A stretch of DNA of 6,291 bases from Planctomycetota bacterium (lineage in GTDB: Bacteria; Planctomycetota; PUPC01; DSUN01). The DNA is taken from contig VGYW01000464.1 of assembly GCA_016872875.1 (NCBI GenBank), positions 1 through 6,291 of the forward strand. The letters run 5' to 3'. Of the stretch, positions 5,987 to 6,291 are shown piece after piece. The notes under the pieces are model-generated. The model was not told where the DNA came from. It ran no database searches and was given only the letters and a program-made list of their open reading frames with translations. Positions within the stretch are counted from its first letter, which is position 1. Every line of letters begins with the position of its first letter. The position numbers and the translations under genes were made by a program.

Positions 5987-6089
5987 GCAGGCGACGGCGG
6001 GAGCCAGGTCGGACTCCGCCATCCCCGGAATCCGTCACTGCGAGCGCTGACGCCCTGCGGTTGCAGGGGACCTCGAAAGAACTCCGCAT

Positions 6090-6140
6090 CACGATGGCCA
6101 TGGCCGAGGGCCGAGGCTTGCGCCTCGGCCCTGCATCGTG
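6090..6140. terminator. Nested inverted-repeat structure with a perfect 11-bp hairpin
   Basis: The core AGGGCCGAGGC-TTGC-GCCTCGGCCCT (6107-6132) is a perfect 11-bp stem with a 4-base loop. Just before it is the self-complementary decamer GGCCATGGCC (6096-6105), and outer arms CACGAT (6090-6095) and ATCGTG (6135-6140) can close the whole. After it comes TGTACTCTCTTG, pyrimidine-rich but not a clean T-run. It lies about 120 bases after the TPR-like gene, so it may end that transcript. Alternatively it is an interspersed intergenic repeat of the REP type. The structure is certain; the role is inferred. Confidence 0.5.
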
Positions 6141-6211
6141 TACTCTCTTGCCGTCCGGCCTAGTCCTAGATCAAGCGCATTCCCCCAGGGAGCGAACCCG
6201 GGTGGGCCGCG

Positions 6212-6236
6212 CGGAGGTGTCTCCGAGCGCCCGGAG
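6212..6236. repeat. Competing short stems with a repeated CGGAGGT
   Basis: CGGAG (6212-6216) can pair with CTCCG (6221-6225), and the same CTCCG can instead pair with CGGAG (6232-6236), so only one stem can form at a time. Both CGGAG copies are followed by GT. Such arrangements occur in attenuators, but 5-bp stems arise easily in GC-rich DNA. Confidence 0.25.
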
Positions 6237-6291
6237 GTCGCTAACTGGGCGCACAACTCGCGGATGCACGGGGTTCCGGGTCGGCCAGGCT

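Larger units (their letters stand above)
5987..6291. other. Stretch without a supported gene
   Basis: After the TAG at 5984-5986 I find no convincing gene start on either strand. One plus-strand frame (the one that includes GAC at 5956-5958) is open from about 5956 to the window end, but past about 6000 its product is arginine- and proline-rich and crosses a strong hairpin, so it is probably non-coding. The stretch holds the hairpin at 6107-6132 and a group of competing short stems at 6212-6236. A downstream gene may begin outside the window. Confidence 0.5.

Noticed and set aside
3449..6022. 857-codon open frame on the minus strand
   Set aside because: It is antisense to two well-supported plus-strand genes. 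Its product is a uniform run of R, H, V, L and P without domain motifs, as expected from the opposite strand of GC-rich coding DNA.
6180..6215. Possible tRNA T-arm on the minus strand (CCGGG-TTCGCTC-CCTGG)
   Set aside because: The loop has C instead of the invariant A58, the stem needs a wobble, and no matching anticodon or acceptor arms are found.

Overview
The window is GC-rich bacterial DNA with few, long genes and degenerate spacers. It reads like a chromosome piece from the Planctomycetota or a relative in the PVC group. The best clue is the first gene. It carries a LamG tail, then a fibronectin-III-like linker with the segments 'SHDVYFG' and 'YCWRVDE', which I associate with planctomycete surface and secreted proteins, then a polysaccharide lyase and a calcium-binding tail. 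The phylum call is inference; there is no rRNA or other marker here.

Layout. (1) 3-1649 (+): the 3' part of a secreted multidomain pectate-lyase-like protein whose 5' end lies outside the window. (2) 1650-1873: a convergent spacer with one small perfect hairpin. (3) 1874-2869 (-): an intact aldo/keto reductase with the full catalytic tetrad. (4) 2903-3596: a patch of gene remains. It holds a 19-codon ORF and the 3' end of a Gfo/Idh/MocA oxidoreductase, both on the minus strand, then the 3' end of a probable beta-propeller/PQQ-like protein and a piece of a GH32-like (clan GH-J) glycosidase, both on the plus strand. The oxidoreductase and propeller pieces have lost their 5' parts at the same place, near 3108-3116. 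(5) 3602-5116 (+): an exported DUF4832-type putative glycoside hydrolase. (6) 5264-5986 (+): an exported TPR-like protein with a distinctive conserved-looking segment and a doubtful C-terminus. (7) 5987-6291: no gene that I can support, but a strong hairpin at 6107-6132 and a set of competing small hairpins near the right edge.

The intact genes fit polysaccharide breakdown: extracellular cleavage of uronate polymers, a second exported glycosidase-like enzyme, and a cytoplasmic NAD(P)-dependent reductase once paired with a Gfo/Idh/MocA sugar dehydrogenase. The relics (dehydrogenase and GH32-like enzyme) belong to the same functional world, so this looks like a carbohydrate-use region that has been rearranged and partly eroded. 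I found no mobile element, CRISPR array, RNA gene or defence system, and no coherent new multi-gene system. The most unusual content is the relic patch, two possible reading-frame disturbances, and the structured DNA near the right end.
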